A DNA stretch of 64,000 bases from Nitrososphaerota archaeon (GTDB lineage Archaea; Thermoproteota; Nitrososphaeria; Nitrososphaerales; Gagatemarchaeaceae): contig JAFLYY010000001.1 in the NCBI GenBank assembly GCA_029785825.1, positions 585,374 to 649,373 on the forward strand, written 5' to 3'. Made by a program: the position numbers and the translations under genes. Under the pieces are notes generated by a model. It was not told the DNA's origin. It did not search any database and saw only the letters and a list, made by a program, of their open reading frames with translations. The number at the start of each line of letters is the position of its first letter. The stretch's first letter is position 1. Below, one piece after another: positions 35,041-44,120 of the stretch.

Positions 35041-35872
35041 GAGAGGCGCGGCAGGGACCCTCAGCGCGGGGTCGAGGCTCCAGATGGCGTACAGGGTGTT
35101 CAGGGGCGCGTTCTTCTTCGGCAGGAAGGGGCTGATCATCTGGGACAGCTGGGAGATGTGGGTCATGCAGATATTCATCACCCCGATCGCCCAGATGGGG
35201 TTCTTCGCGTTCCTCTCGATCTATCTGAAGTACCCGCTGTCGGAGACGCAATTCATCGTCATAGGGAACGCGCTTCAGGCGATGTCTTTCTCTGCGGTCT
35301 TCGCCGTGGCTAACATCACGTCGCAGGACAAGTGGCAGGGGACCCTTCCAAGCACCATGGTGACCCCCGCTAACAGGGTCGCCCTGTTCATAGGGAGGGC
35401 GTGGTTCCAAGTGCTCCTCTCCGCGCTCATCGCGGCCGCGGGGCTCCTCTACGCGGCGACCATATTCGGGGTCAGCTTCGCCAACGCCGACTACCTTGGG
35501 ATCGCGGCCGTCGTGATGCTCACCGCCATCGCCATGACCACCTTCGGGCTCCTCATCAGCGCCGTTGGTCTCTACATGAGGACGGCGCTGATCGTGGCCA
35601 ACATCTTCCTGTTCATCACCCTCCTGCTCAGCGGGGTCAACTTCCCCGTGTCGGTCCTTCCCGGCTGGCTCCAGCCCGTGGCCTGGGCCATCCCTCTGAC
35701 CTATGGGACCGAGGCCGTGAGGGAGGCAATCGCAGGGACGTCCCTGCAGGGGCTGCTCCCGTTGCTCGGCTGGGAGGCGCTGGACGCCATTCTCGTGATG
35801 GTCGCCGGGTACGCGGTCTTCTCGGGGTTCGAGTCGCTCGCCCGCAGGACCGGAAGGTTCGAGGAATACTAG
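35027..35872 (+). CDS. ABC-2 type transporter permease, subunit 2
   Basis: 281 residues, a paralogue of the preceding permease, with DKWQGTLPSTMVTPANRVALF as the ATPase-facing loop and six membrane segments. TTG at 35027 overlaps the end of the previous gene by 14 bp; a later ATG (MAYRVFRGAFF) is an alternative. The two permeases would form a heterodimer with the upstream ATPase. The substrate is not evident. Confidence 0.87.
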   Translation: MKSTERGAAGTLSAGSRLQMAYRVFRGAFFFGRKGLIIWDSWEMWVMQIFITPIAQMGFFAFLSIYLKYPLSETQFIVIGNALQAMSFSAVFAVANITSQDKWQGTLPSTMVTPANRVALFIGRAWFQVLLSALIAAAGLLYAATIFGVSFANADYLGIAAVVMLTAIAMTTFGLLISAVGLYMRTALIVANIFLFITLLLSGVNFPVSVLPGWLQPVAWAIPLTYGTEAVREAIAGTSLQGLLPLLGWEALDAILVMVAGYAVFSGFESLARRTGRFEEY

Positions 35873-35881
35873 GCCCTGCCG

Positions 35882-36454
35882 ATGAAGCTCCACCTCGAGA
35901 AGCCGGGGATCAGGGCCCTGGGGGTGGCAGAAAGCTTCAGGCAGGGAGAGAAGAGGTCCGTCCTAGCCGGGGTGGTGATGAGGAGCGACTTCGTGATCGA
36001 CGGGGTCTCCCTCGGACGGACCGAGGTCGGCGGCGACGACGCCACGAAGTCCATCGCCTCCCTCTTCAGGAAGCTCGCCAGGAACGACGTCAACGTGATC
36101 CTGGTGTCGGGTGCCGTCCTGAGCCTCTACAACATCGTAGATGTCGACCTCCTCTCGGCCAAGACGCGTCTCCCGGTCGTCTGCCTCACTTACAGGGAGA
36201 CCTCTGGGATAGAAGGGTCGATCAGGCGCCACTTCCCTCACGGGGCCGAGGAGAAGCTGGCCGCATACCGGAAGCTGGGGAGGAGGACCGGGGTGGTGCT
36301 GCGCACGGGCCACAGGGTGTACGTCAGGGCCGCGGGGGTGGGTGCCGCGGAAGCGAAGGGCGTCCTCGATTCCTTCACTCTTCAGGGTTCTGTCCCGGAG
36401 CCTGTCCGCGTGGCCAAGCTCCTGGCGCGTGGCGCCCTCGCCTGGCGACCTTGA
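35882..36454 (+). CDS. DUF99 family protein (EndodU-like)
   Basis: 190 residues. It starts with KPGIRALGVAES, then DGVSLGRTEVGGDDATKSIASLF and LVSGAVLSLYNIVDVDLLSAKTRLP, all characteristic of DUF99. The family is related to endonuclease V, and an archaeal member has been reported to cleave DNA at deoxyuridine; that activity is only inferred here. It lies nine bases after the exporter operon and may be co-transcribed, though the functions look unrelated. Confidence 0.82.
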   Translation: MKLHLEKPGIRALGVAESFRQGEKRSVLAGVVMRSDFVIDGVSLGRTEVGGDDATKSIASLFRKLARNDVNVILVSGAVLSLYNIVDVDLLSAKTRLPVVCLTYRETSGIEGSIRRHFPHGAEEKLAAYRKLGRRTGVVLRTGHRVYVRAAGVGAAEAKGVLDSFTLQGSVPEPVRVAKLLARGALAWRP

Positions 36455-36531
36455 ACCCGGGTTGAAGACCCGCCGTGGGGTCGAAACCGCCTATCGGAGT
36501 CTTCGTCGTCTATGCGGCGTTATAGTGGCGT

Positions 36532-37050
36532 CTAAGCCGAAGCGCCAGAAGCCGAGCCGGTGCCGGCGAGCACCACGACCTCGCCCTGCATCCATGGGTG
36601 GTACGAGCAGTAGTAGAAGTACGTCCCCGGGGTGGTGAACGTGTACTGGTAGGTCCCGCCCTGGTTGGACAGGGGGCCCCCTTCGCCCGAGTTGAAGATC
36701 GGCGGGGTGGAAACGGAAGTCACGGTGTGGGGCGCTGCGTCGTTGTTGACCCAGTACACTGTGTTGTTGACGCCTATGACCACGACGATCTTGTCTGGGG
36801 CGTAGCCGTAGGTCGTGGTCTGTCCCGAAGAATAACCCGATGGAGGAGTCGAAGCCCCGCTAATTATTGAGACGTTCGCGCACGCTGCCGACGGACAGGT
36901 GACCGCCGGCAACGTCGAAGCGGCAGTGGAGCTCGTGTTGACCTCACCGGGCGCCACGACGACCTGATAGTACCCGATCGAACCGACGGCCCCGATGATT
37001 AGTATCGCGACTATGATTCCAACGGCGGTAGAACCCTGTTTGCTGCTCAA
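36532..37050 (-). CDS. Membrane-anchored blue-copper protein (plastocyanin-like)
   Basis: 172 residues from TTG 37050. The frame is open to an ATG at 37119, but that lies upstream of the TATA box at 37082-37094. An N-terminal anchor (about 10-30) is followed by a Ser/Thr linker and a cupredoxin domain: His in APHTVTS and Cys-x2-His-x2-Met in YYCSYHPWM, the type 1 copper set. It would carry electrons outside the membrane. It is divergent from the Rieske/cytochrome b genes with a shared promoter region, so it is probably the electron acceptor of that complex. Confidence 0.85.
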   Translation of the reverse strand: MSSKQGSTAVGIIVAILIIGAVGSIGYYQVVVAPGEVNTSSTAASTLPAVTCPSAACANVSIISGASTPPSGYSSGQTTTYGYAPDKIVVVIGVNNTVYWVNNDAAPHTVTSVSTPPIFNSGEGGPLSNQGGTYQYTFTTPGTYFYYCSYHPWMQGEVVVLAGTGSASGASA

Positions 37051-37081
37051 AGACTGTCTTTGTTGGCTCAAAGCCTGACTC

Positions 37082-37096
37082 GTTTTAAATATTTTT
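37082..37096. promoter_or_regulatory. Shared AT-rich promoter between cupredoxin and Rieske genes
   Basis: TTTTAAATATTTTT reads as a TATA element on both strands. It predicts minus-strand RNA from about 37062 and plus-strand RNA from about 37115; a second plus-strand TATA-like CTAAAAAACG at 37139-37148 better suits the TTG at 37180. Confidence 0.6.
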
Positions 37097-37179
37097 GGAG
37101 ACCAAAGGTCGTAGAACATTCCTTTCCTGAAAACCGAAGCCTAAAAAACGCCTTTCAGCACCCCGCCGCTGGTAACAAA

Positions 37180-38136
37180 TTGGCAGAGGATTCTGGCGAG
37201 AAGCCGCCTGCCCAGCAGCCTGCTACGGCCGAGAAAAAACCTGAGCCGGCCGTTCCTGCGCCTGCCGCGGCTCCAAGGCCGGCCGTTCCCGCTGCAGCCC
37301 CTCAGGCTCCAAGGCCAGCGCCGCAGCAGCCGAGGCCAGCCGTTTCCGCTCCTCCGGCCGCTCCGCCGAAGCCCCCGGTGAAGGACCCCGGGAAGCGGGC
37401 CTTCATGAAGGTCGCCCTGCTCGCGGGCGCGGTCCTAGCGATGCTCCCATTCGTCCCTTGGGGGACGTTCCTTTCGTCGACGGTAAAGATCGGCACTTCC
37501 ACGCAGTACCTGTATCAGAAGGTGACGATCGACGACCTGCCGGCGCAGTACGGGGCCGCGGCGGGCCAGGTGGCGAACATCAACGACCTCACCACCTTCC
37601 CCCCGAACAAGTCATGGGTTTTCACGTACCCGACCTCAGGCGACCCCGTCACCGACGCCCAGAATCCAGACACCTTCCAGAAGTTCGCGCTCATCAGGAT
37701 GCCGGTCGAGCTGGGCGGGGACAGCAAGAAGGCCACGGACTTCGTCGCTTTCAGCAAGGTCTGCGTGCACCTCTGGTGCAGCCCGAACTACAACCCTGAG
37801 AACACCACGAACCCGGCGGACGAGACTTACCAGTGCCCCTGCCACGGGAGCGTCTACAGGCTCCCCGACGGGCTGGCGACCGCAGGCCCGGCGGCGTTGC
37901 AGGCCTTCCCACAGAACGCCATCCCGATGATGACGCTGCAGGCCGACGCCAGCGGCGACCTCTGGGTCTTCGCGCCGAACTACGACCCCGCCACCGGGAA
38001 CCCCGTGGCCGACCCCATCGAGGCTAACGGAGAGATAGGCTACGGCCGCGACTACCAGAGCTATGAGAACTTCCTGAAACCCGCCGCGCTGAAACCGGTC
38101 AACGTGAAGGACGAGACAGTGGTGTTGAGCGGGTGA
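37180..38136 (+). CDS. Rieske iron-sulfur protein
   Basis: 318 residues from TTG 37180; an upstream start at 37060 would precede the promoter. A Pro/Ala-rich cytoplasmic tail (about 10-70) leads to a membrane anchor (about 78-98). The C-terminal domain holds CVHLWC (about 194-199) and CPCHGS (about 218-223), the 2Fe-2S ligands and disulfide cysteines; the usual CTHLGC is CVHLWC here, with Trp for Gly. It transfers electrons from quinol via cytochrome b. Its stop overlaps the start of the cytochrome b gene by 4 bp. Confidence 0.9.
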   Translation: MAEDSGEKPPAQQPATAEKKPEPAVPAPAAAPRPAVPAAAPQAPRPAPQQPRPAVSAPPAAPPKPPVKDPGKRAFMKVALLAGAVLAMLPFVPWGTFLSSTVKIGTSTQYLYQKVTIDDLPAQYGAAAGQVANINDLTTFPPNKSWVFTYPTSGDPVTDAQNPDTFQKFALIRMPVELGGDSKKATDFVAFSKVCVHLWCSPNYNPENTTNPADETYQCPCHGSVYRLPDGLATAGPAALQAFPQNAIPMMTLQADASGDLWVFAPNYDPATGNPVADPIEANGEIGYGRDYQSYENFLKPAALKPVNVKDETVVLSG

Positions 38137-39488
38137 CCCAGGCCCCAGAGAAGAAGAACGTCATCTCAAGGTTCTACCGGTGGATCTACAACGGCCTCGA
38201 AAGGACCGTCTGGATGGGGATCCAGTACACCTACCCGAAGCGATTCGTCAGCCCGCTAGGGTATCTGGGGGTCCTGACCGGGATGACATTCCTCGTCCTC
38301 GGTGTGACCGGCGGGTTCCTCATGATCTACTACCAGCCCACGCTCGCAGGGTGCGGGAACGTCACCTGCGCCTACAACAGCGTCGCGAACATCAACAACT
38401 CCGTCCCCTTCGGCTACATGATCAGGAACATCCACTATACGGCGTCCAACGCCATGGTGCTCCTGGCTATACTGCACCTCTACTACCAGTACTTCAGCGG
38501 TAGGTTCAAGATAAAGAACGAGATCCTCTGGGTGACCGGGATCCTCCTCGGGATTATCACCGGGGTCGAGGCCTACAGCGGCTACGACCTTCTCTTCAAC
38601 CAGAGGTCCGGGCTCGCGATCGAGATCGGGGCGTCCCTGACGAACGCGTCCCCCGTCATAGGGGGGCAGCTCCGCCTCGCGCTGTTCGGCTCGGGGTTCA
38701 CCGACTTCATACTCAGGCTCTACTCGGCCCACGTCTTCATCCTCCCGATGATCATGCTCATCCTCGTGTTCATACACTTCCCGCGGTACCTCGTCTTCGA
38801 CCTCCCCGTGATCGCGACCCTCGTGGGCGGCCTCTTCCTCGTGGCGGCCATATTCCCGGTGGCGCTGAACGTCCCGTACAGCCCGAGCAACCCCCAGCTC
38901 ACCATCCCCGAGTGGTACCTGGTGGGGATCTACGCCCTCCTCCGGACGTTCTACGACAAGTTCGTGATGGGAGGCCTCATCCCGGCTCTGTTCTTCCTCA
39001 TGGCAGTCGTAGTCCCCTTCGTCGACACGTCGAAGAAGCTCAACTGGAGAGACAGGCCGTTCTTCACAGCCCTTGGGATAACGACCATAGCCCAGGTGCT
39101 CATCACGACCGGGTGGGGATTCTACATCAACCCCAACGTGAGCCTTACGACTCTCCAGAGGCTCTACGTCGACCCGACCTACTACTTCGCGTCCATGCTC
39201 GGCGTGACTGCGCTGTGCTTCATAGGGACATACGCTTTCATGCGCTACATCAAGTCGAAGGAGCGGGTCAGGAAGGCGGTAGCCCCGATGGGGCCCGTCC
39301 TCTCTAGGAAATGGGTCTACATAGTGTTCCTGCTGCTCATCTTCGCGCAGGTCGGGATGAACCTGCTGGCAGCGCAGGCCGTCGTCCTGAGCCTCAAGAA
39401 CATGGTCCTGTTCGACACCGGTGCGATCCTCATCACATTCGGCGTGATGGTCCACCTCTACAGGTACAGCCAGAGCCTTCCCTTCTAG
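38133..39488 (+). CDS. Cytochrome b (b6-like) of a Rieske/cytochrome b complex
   Basis: 451 residues. Heme ligands are His101 and His115 in one helix and His200 and His215 in another; the 14-residue gap of the second pair is the b6-type spacing. PEWY (about 259-262) is the quinol-oxidation site motif. There are about nine to ten membrane helices, so b6 and subunit IV-like parts are fused, as in many archaea. It oxidises quinol and, with the Rieske protein, reduces a copper carrier. GTG start at 38133 overlaps the Rieske gene. Confidence 0.92.
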   Translation: MTQAPEKKNVISRFYRWIYNGLERTVWMGIQYTYPKRFVSPLGYLGVLTGMTFLVLGVTGGFLMIYYQPTLAGCGNVTCAYNSVANINNSVPFGYMIRNIHYTASNAMVLLAILHLYYQYFSGRFKIKNEILWVTGILLGIITGVEAYSGYDLLFNQRSGLAIEIGASLTNASPVIGGQLRLALFGSGFTDFILRLYSAHVFILPMIMLILVFIHFPRYLVFDLPVIATLVGGLFLVAAIFPVALNVPYSPSNPQLTIPEWYLVGIYALLRTFYDKFVMGGLIPALFFLMAVVVPFVDTSKKLNWRDRPFFTALGITTIAQVLITTGWGFYINPNVSLTTLQRLYVDPTYYFASMLGVTALCFIGTYAFMRYIKSKERVRKAVAPMGPVLSRKWVYIVFLLLIFAQVGMNLLAAQAVVLSLKNMVLFDTGAILITFGVMVHLYRYSQSLPF

Positions 39489-40315
39489 GCTGCCCTGATG
39501 TCGGCGACCAGCTCCACCCACCTGGGGCCGACGGCCCTCACCCTGCGCGAGGAGAACCTGGACCCGCGTGGGAGGAGCCGCGCGAGCTCTCCCCGAAGGG
39601 CGAGCTCAGCCTCGGCGTCGTCCTCTCCCAGGACGTGCCTGTAGTAGTGTATGATCCCCCCCTTCTTCGCCATGGCTAGGGCGACGGGGAGGAACCTGTC
39701 CGCCTCGGACGGGTGGGGCATTATGACCCTGTCGAACTTCCCGCGCACCTTGCCGGGGAGGTCCGCGGCGTCCCCCTCTATCACCTGGACGAGTTGCTCG
39801 ACCTTGTTGAGCCTGTCGTTCTCTTCGTGCAGCCTGGCGGCTACCGGGTTCGCTTCGCAGCTTGTCACCCTGGCCCCCGAGGTCTTCGCGATGAGGATGG
39901 AGAAAGGCCCGACCCCGGCGAACATGTTCAGGACCTTCTCCTTCTTCTTCACCATCCCTGCGATCCTCGACCTCTCCGTCGCCAGCCGGGGCGAGAAGTA
40001 CGACTTCGCCAGGTCTACCCTGTAGGAGCACCCGTTCTCCCTGTGGAGCGTGAGGGTCCTCCGCTCTCCTGCCAGGTGTTTCAGCCTCCGCAGCCTGAAC
40101 TCCCCCTCTATCCCTCCTTCCTGTTCCATGACCACCCGGAGGTTCTTGGATTCGGCCAGCAGGGCCCTGGCGACCTTCCTCTTCTCGGCGGGGGTGAACC
40201 CGGCGAGCCTGACCACGGCTACGTCTCCCACCACGTCGACCCCGGAAGAGACCCTTTCGGGGCCCCCTATCCCTGCCTTCTCGAGGGCGGCCCTAATCAG
40301 CCGGGGCACTCTCAT
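39485..40315 (-). CDS. Trm5-like tRNA methyltransferase
   Basis: 276 residues from the ATG at 40315 (ATG 40333 also in frame). YFSPRLATERSRI, VLNMFAGVGPFSILIAK (SAM motif I) and MPHPSEADRFL (NxPP-like position) match the Trm5/Tyw2 family, which methylates G37 in tRNA or makes wyosine intermediates. The substrate-binding motif reads MPHP rather than NLPxxxx, so the exact reaction is uncertain. The gene overlaps the end of the ABCE1 gene by 23 bp. Confidence 0.8.
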   Translation of the reverse strand: MRVPRLIRAALEKAGIGGPERVSSGVDVVGDVAVVRLAGFTPAEKRKVARALLAESKNLRVVMEQEGGIEGEFRLRRLKHLAGERRTLTLHRENGCSYRVDLAKSYFSPRLATERSRIAGMVKKKEKVLNMFAGVGPFSILIAKTSGARVTSCEANPVAARLHEENDRLNKVEQLVQVIEGDAADLPGKVRGKFDRVIMPHPSEADRFLPVALAMAKKGGIIHYYRHVLGEDDAEAELALRGELARLLPRGSRFSSRRVRAVGPRWVELVADIRAA

Positions 40316-42104
40316 CGCCCTGCGGGGCCACATAGTAGTATGCCCCCTTCTCCTTCTGCTCCCTGTCCAGCTTGCTCCCGGGCTTGTTGACCCTCGGCCT
40401 CCCTGTGTTCACGTCTCGCCTGTAGGTCAGCCCGACCAGCTTCAGGAACTCGTTCATCCCGTCCTCTTTGGTCAGCGGTGGGGTGGCTCCCCCTGATGCG
40501 CCTGGCTCCCCGGAGAAGACGAGGAGCCTGTCGGACACGATGTCGACCACCTGCAGGTCGTGGTCTATCACCACCGCGGCCTTCCCTCTCGCCTTCACCA
40601 TCCTGTTTATCGCCCTGGCGACCACGAACCTGTCCTCGACGTCCAGGAATGCCGACGGCTCGTCCAGCGCGTATACCTCCGTGTCCTGCGCCATGGTGGC
40701 CACAATGGCGACCTTCTGCAGCTCCCCTCCGCTCAGCTCACCCACCCTCCTGGCGAGGAGCTTCTCCAGCCTGAGCGGGACCACCAGGTTGTCCTGCAGC
40801 ACCGGATCGCTGTACTTCGTGCCGAGGGTCGTCATGAAGAACTCGTCCACCGTCCCGTCGAAGGCTGAACTCAGGTACTGGGGCTTATAGGCGACCTTCG
40901 CGTCCACATGGACGGTCCCCCTGGATGGCTTCTCTTCCCCGGCCAGGATCTTCAGGAACGTCGTCTTGCCGAGGGCGTTCGCGCCTACCACCCCCACTAT
41001 GGTGCCTCCCCGGATCTCCCCTGCGTCCACCGCGAGCTTGAAGGACGGGTATGACTTGCTCAGCTTCGAGTATCTCGCCACCACCTCCTCGCTCTCGACC
41101 GTCTCCCCGGCCGCCCTCACGCCGAACGTCACCGCGTGGTCGCGGAACCTGACGTTCTCCTGGGGGAGGTACCCGTCGAGGAGGGCGTTGATCCCAGTCC
41201 TGGAGGCGTAGAGCCCGGAGACTACCCCGTAGGCGCCCGGTTCTCCATAGATCACCTGCACGTAGTTCGCGACGTAGTCTAGGAACGCGATGTCGTGCTC
41301 CACCACGAGGACCGCCTTCCCCGAAGCCGCGATCTCTGTGATGAGCTTCGAGACCGCCAGCCGCTGGTAGACGTCGTTGTATGATGACGGCTCGTCGAAG
41401 AGGTAGAGGTCGGCGTCTTTGAGGGCGGCCGCTGCGACGGCGACCCTCTGCAGCTCTCCTCCGCTCAGGTCGGGGAGCTTCTTCTCCAGGGTGGCTCCGA
41501 GGTTGAGCGCCTCCACCACTTCGTCCATCTTCTTCCTCTCGTCCATCTTTTCGAGGAGGAGCCTGGTCTCCTTCTTCCACGCCTCGGGGAGGAGGTAGAC
41601 GGCCTGGGGCTTGAGCGAGACGCGCATCTCGCCGTCCGCTATCTTCTCGAAGTGCTCCTTCATCTCGCGGCCGCTCAGGTAGGCGAGGAACTTCTCCCAG
41701 CTCGCACCCCCCTCGTAGTCCCCGAGGTTGGGGACCAGCTGCCCGGCCAGGATCTTGAGGGCCGTAGACTTGCCGATGCCGTTCCTGCCGACCAGCCCTA
41801 CCACCTGCCCCTTCCTCACCGTGGGGATGCGGAAGAGCCTGAACGAGTTGACGCCGTACTGGTGGATCTTGTCGCTCTTCAGCTCCTCGCTCAGGTTGAG
41901 GATGCCTACGGCGTCGAAGGGGCAGACCTTCACGCAGATCCCGCACCCTATGCAGAGCTCTTCTGAGACCAGGGCGATCTTGCTTTCCGGGAGGGTGATG
42001 CACTCCTGGCCGTTGATGTTGACCGGGCACTCCTTGATGCACTCGAGCCCGCACTTCTTGCTCTGACAGAGGTCCTGGTCTACGACCGCAATCCGGTGTA
42101 CCAA
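40293..42104 (-). CDS. Ribosome recycling ATPase ABCE1 (Rli1)
   Basis: 603 residues. The N-terminal iron-sulfur domain has CxxxCxxxCxxxCP (residues ~13-27) and CIGCGICVKVCPFDAV, giving two 4Fe-4S clusters. Two ABC domains follow: GRNGIGKST (usual GPNG) with LSGGELQRVA and LYLFDEPSSYND, then GANALGKTT with LSGGELQKVA and VYALDEPSAFLD. It splits ribosomes after termination, essential in archaea. It is the central gene of the minus-strand block 39.5-43.5 kb. Confidence 0.97.
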   Translation of the reverse strand: MVHRIAVVDQDLCQSKKCGLECIKECPVNINGQECITLPESKIALVSEELCIGCGICVKVCPFDAVGILNLSEELKSDKIHQYGVNSFRLFRIPTVRKGQVVGLVGRNGIGKSTALKILAGQLVPNLGDYEGGASWEKFLAYLSGREMKEHFEKIADGEMRVSLKPQAVYLLPEAWKKETRLLLEKMDERKKMDEVVEALNLGATLEKKLPDLSGGELQRVAVAAAALKDADLYLFDEPSSYNDVYQRLAVSKLITEIAASGKAVLVVEHDIAFLDYVANYVQVIYGEPGAYGVVSGLYASRTGINALLDGYLPQENVRFRDHAVTFGVRAAGETVESEEVVARYSKLSKSYPSFKLAVDAGEIRGGTIVGVVGANALGKTTFLKILAGEEKPSRGTVHVDAKVAYKPQYLSSAFDGTVDEFFMTTLGTKYSDPVLQDNLVVPLRLEKLLARRVGELSGGELQKVAIVATMAQDTEVYALDEPSAFLDVEDRFVVARAINRMVKARGKAAVVIDHDLQVVDIVSDRLLVFSGEPGASGGATPPLTKEDGMNEFLKLVGLTYRRDVNTGRPRVNKPGSKLDREQKEKGAYYYVAPQGDESAPAD

Positions 42105-42111
42105 CCTTCTC

Positions 42112-42621
42112 TCACTCCGCGAGCCTCTTCGGGATGGGGCAGAAAGAGCAGATGGCGGGGTCGCCCCTCAGGCCAAGGCTCTCCGCGCTGTGCCTGGACT
42201 TCATCGAGTCCCAGACGGCTTTCTCGCTCACGACCCCTGTCAGGTGGATCGCTTCGTGCTCCTTGATCACCGGCAGGAGCCTGCACCTCACGCATATGGG
42301 CTTCACGAACGCTGTCGGCTTCATTGACGCGGCGAGGGACGCCCCACCGGCCGACCCCACGAACCAGACGGAAAGCGCGGCTGCGACCGGCCCCACCGAC
42401 TCGTAGAGTAGGAACCCCAGGACGCCGGCCGCCGCCAAGAGCAGGGCGCCGACCAGCTTCCCCCCGCTGCCAGGGATGAGCGTCAGCCCCCTGGTGCTCT
42501 TCGAGAGGGAGGGGATCGCGAGCATCGGGACGAGGGCCTGGAGGGGAGCGGATAAAGTGACGACCCTCATCTCGGCGACTACGCTCTTCCAGGCGGGATG
42601 GTCCCGCCCTTCGTTCTGCAT
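42112..42621 (-). CDS. Membrane protein with a C-terminal four-cysteine motif, unknown function
   Basis: 169 residues. Two hydrophobic segments (about 57-72 and 77-97) are followed by a soluble C-terminus with CVRC (about 110-113) and CSFC (about 157-160), likely a zinc-binding pair. An HEAIHLTG segment lies between them. The family is not recognised. It is between SurE and ABCE1 with gaps of 7-9 bases and so is probably in the same operon. Confidence 0.6.
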   Translation of the reverse strand: MQNEGRDHPAWKSVVAEMRVVTLSAPLQALVPMLAIPSLSKSTRGLTLIPGSGGKLVGALLLAAAGVLGFLLYESVGPVAAALSVWFVGSAGGASLAASMKPTAFVKPICVRCRLLPVIKEHEAIHLTGVVSEKAVWDSMKSRHSAESLGLRGDPAICSFCPIPKRLAE

Positions 42622-42630
42622 CAGGGCCCC

Positions 42631-43461
42631 CTAACGCTGGCGACGGGGCTTCCGGAGCTTCTGCTCCACCCTCTCTCTCAGCAGCGAAAGGTCCTTCGAT
42701 ATGGGGGCAGACATCTTCAGGGCCATCGGCGTGATCGAGACGTGCTTCTTGACCAGGACCGCTTCGGCGTCCGACTTCTCGGGGAACTCGGAGAGCCGCT
42801 CCCCGAAGAGCCAGTAGTAGGCCCTCCCCCTCGGGTCCTTCCTCACCATCACCTTGTCGGTGTACTTCCTCCTGCCTAGGTCGGTCAGCTTGATCGGGGT
42901 AGACGGCATGACCCTGCGCGGGAAGTTCACGTTCAGGACGTCCGCCCCTTCAGGCATCCCGTGCTCGAGGACGTCCCCGATTATCTCCGACGCTATGACC
43001 CCCGCATTGGTGAAGTCGGGCTGGTCGTACTCGAGGGCGAACAGGCTCTCCCCGCTCACCTCCATCGAGAACGCTATGGCCGGTATCCCGGTTATCGCCG
43101 CTTCCAGGGCGGCGGCCACGGTCCCCGACGCCAGCACGTCCTGGAACGTGTCATTGTCGCCGATGTTTATCCCCGAGACCACGAGGTCCGGGCGCCTCGG
43201 GAGGATCTTGTTGACCCCCACCATCACCGAGTCTCCCGGCGAGCCGGAGACAGCGTAGCACTCGAAGTTGTCCCTCCTCACCCTCCCGACCCGGAGAGGC
43301 TTGTGGAAGGTCAGGCTGAGCGCAGTCGCGCTCTGGGGCTGCTCCGGGGCGACGATTATCGCTTCCGCGTGTTTCGCCGCCGCCCGGGCGAGCTCGACGA
43401 TGCCGTTGCTCTGGACGCTGTCGTCGTTCGTCACCATAACGAGCTTCCTCTGTTCAGCCAT
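42631..43461 (-). CDS. surE: 5'/3'-nucleotidase SurE
   Basis: 276 residues. VTNDDSVQSNGI is the N-terminal metal-binding motif (usual NDDG reads NDDS), SGTVAAALEA and VSGINIGDN are the other conserved segments. It is a phosphatase of nucleoside monophosphates and other phosphates. The length is normal. Its start overlaps the end of the upstream regulator gene by 8 bp. Confidence 0.93.
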   Translation of the reverse strand: MAEQRKLVMVTNDDSVQSNGIVELARAAAKHAEAIIVAPEQPQSATALSLTFHKPLRVGRVRRDNFECYAVSGSPGDSVMVGVNKILPRRPDLVVSGINIGDNDTFQDVLASGTVAAALEAAITGIPAIAFSMEVSGESLFALEYDQPDFTNAGVIASEIIGDVLEHGMPEGADVLNVNFPRRVMPSTPIKLTDLGRRKYTDKVMVRKDPRGRAYYWLFGERLSEFPEKSDAEAVLVKKHVSITPMALKMSAPISKDLSLLRERVEQKLRKPRRQR

Positions 43462-44053
43462 CTCGTCTCGCCTTCGTCAGGGCGCTCTCTAAAGCCCTTC
43501 TGTCCGTCAGTCCGTAGTACCGTGCCATGGCCCTCATCCCGTCTTCGGCCGTCTCCTCGGTGAGGAGGACGGTCAGGATCAGCTTCTCCTGGCTCTTGAG
43601 CTTCTTCCTATCGATCCCGTCTAGCAGCGCCTGCTGGTCGGAGACCAGGACGTCGATCATCCTCCCGAGCCTCCTCGCCTGCTCACGGACCCTCCTCCTC
43701 TGGACTATCAGGTCCCCTGACAGGTCTTCCAGACTCTCTGCTCCCCTCTGACCGGGCGGGGAGGGCACCCTGTCCGTCGACTTCACCACGACGAGCTCTC
43801 CTGACGAGTAGTCCCCGACCGTGAAGGCCTTCGCGACGTACGCCCTCCTGGCTTTGGGAGTCCTGGGCTTGAGGGCCACCTCTTCCACTATCCCGATTTT
43901 TCTCAGTATCTTCAGGTGCCTCAGCACCCCCTGGACGGAGATGCCCGTGAGGTGCGAGAGCTCTCCCAGCGTCCTGGGACGGACGGAGACGGCGCTTTCG
44001 ATGGTCAGCCTTGCCCTTGACGACAGGACTTCGCCGAGGGCGTCAGGGTCCAA
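43454..44053 (-). CDS. Winged-helix transcriptional regulator (ArsR-like)
   Basis: 199 residues. Residues ~8-65 form a winged helix: SRARLTIESAVSVRPRTLGELSHLTGISVQGVLRHLKILRKIGIVEEV. The rest is helical, with a ~50-residue coiled-coil-like stretch (VREQARRLGRMIDVLVSDQQALLDGI). TTG start at 44053, 8-bp overlap with surE. The divergent hsp20-cdc48 operon shares its upstream region, so it could regulate that stress operon; this is inference only. Confidence 0.75.
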   Translation of the reverse strand: MDPDALGEVLSSRARLTIESAVSVRPRTLGELSHLTGISVQGVLRHLKILRKIGIVEEVALKPRTPKARRAYVAKAFTVGDYSSGELVVVKSTDRVPSPPGQRGAESLEDLSGDLIVQRRRVREQARRLGRMIDVLVSDQQALLDGIDRKKLKSQEKLILTVLLTEETAEDGMRAMARYYGLTDRRALESALTKARRDG

Positions 44054-44068
44054 CGGCCCTTAGAAGGA

Positions 44069-44083
44069 AATGGTTTATTAAAG
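44069..44083. promoter_or_regulatory. AT-rich shared promoter between the regulator and hsp20
   Basis: GGTTTATTAAAGGGT reads on the minus strand as a TATA element about 26 bases before TTG 44053. On the plus strand a second TAATTAAC at 44097-44104 is nearer to the GTG at 44121. Confidence 0.5.
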
Positions 44084-44120
44084 GGTTAACAAGACCGTAA
44101 TTAACACAACGTGAACTAAT

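Noticed and set aside
37060..37179. Longer N-termini for the Rieske and cupredoxin genes
   Set aside because: Both extensions cross the shared TATA element, so they would not be transcribed from it; shorter TTG starts fit better.
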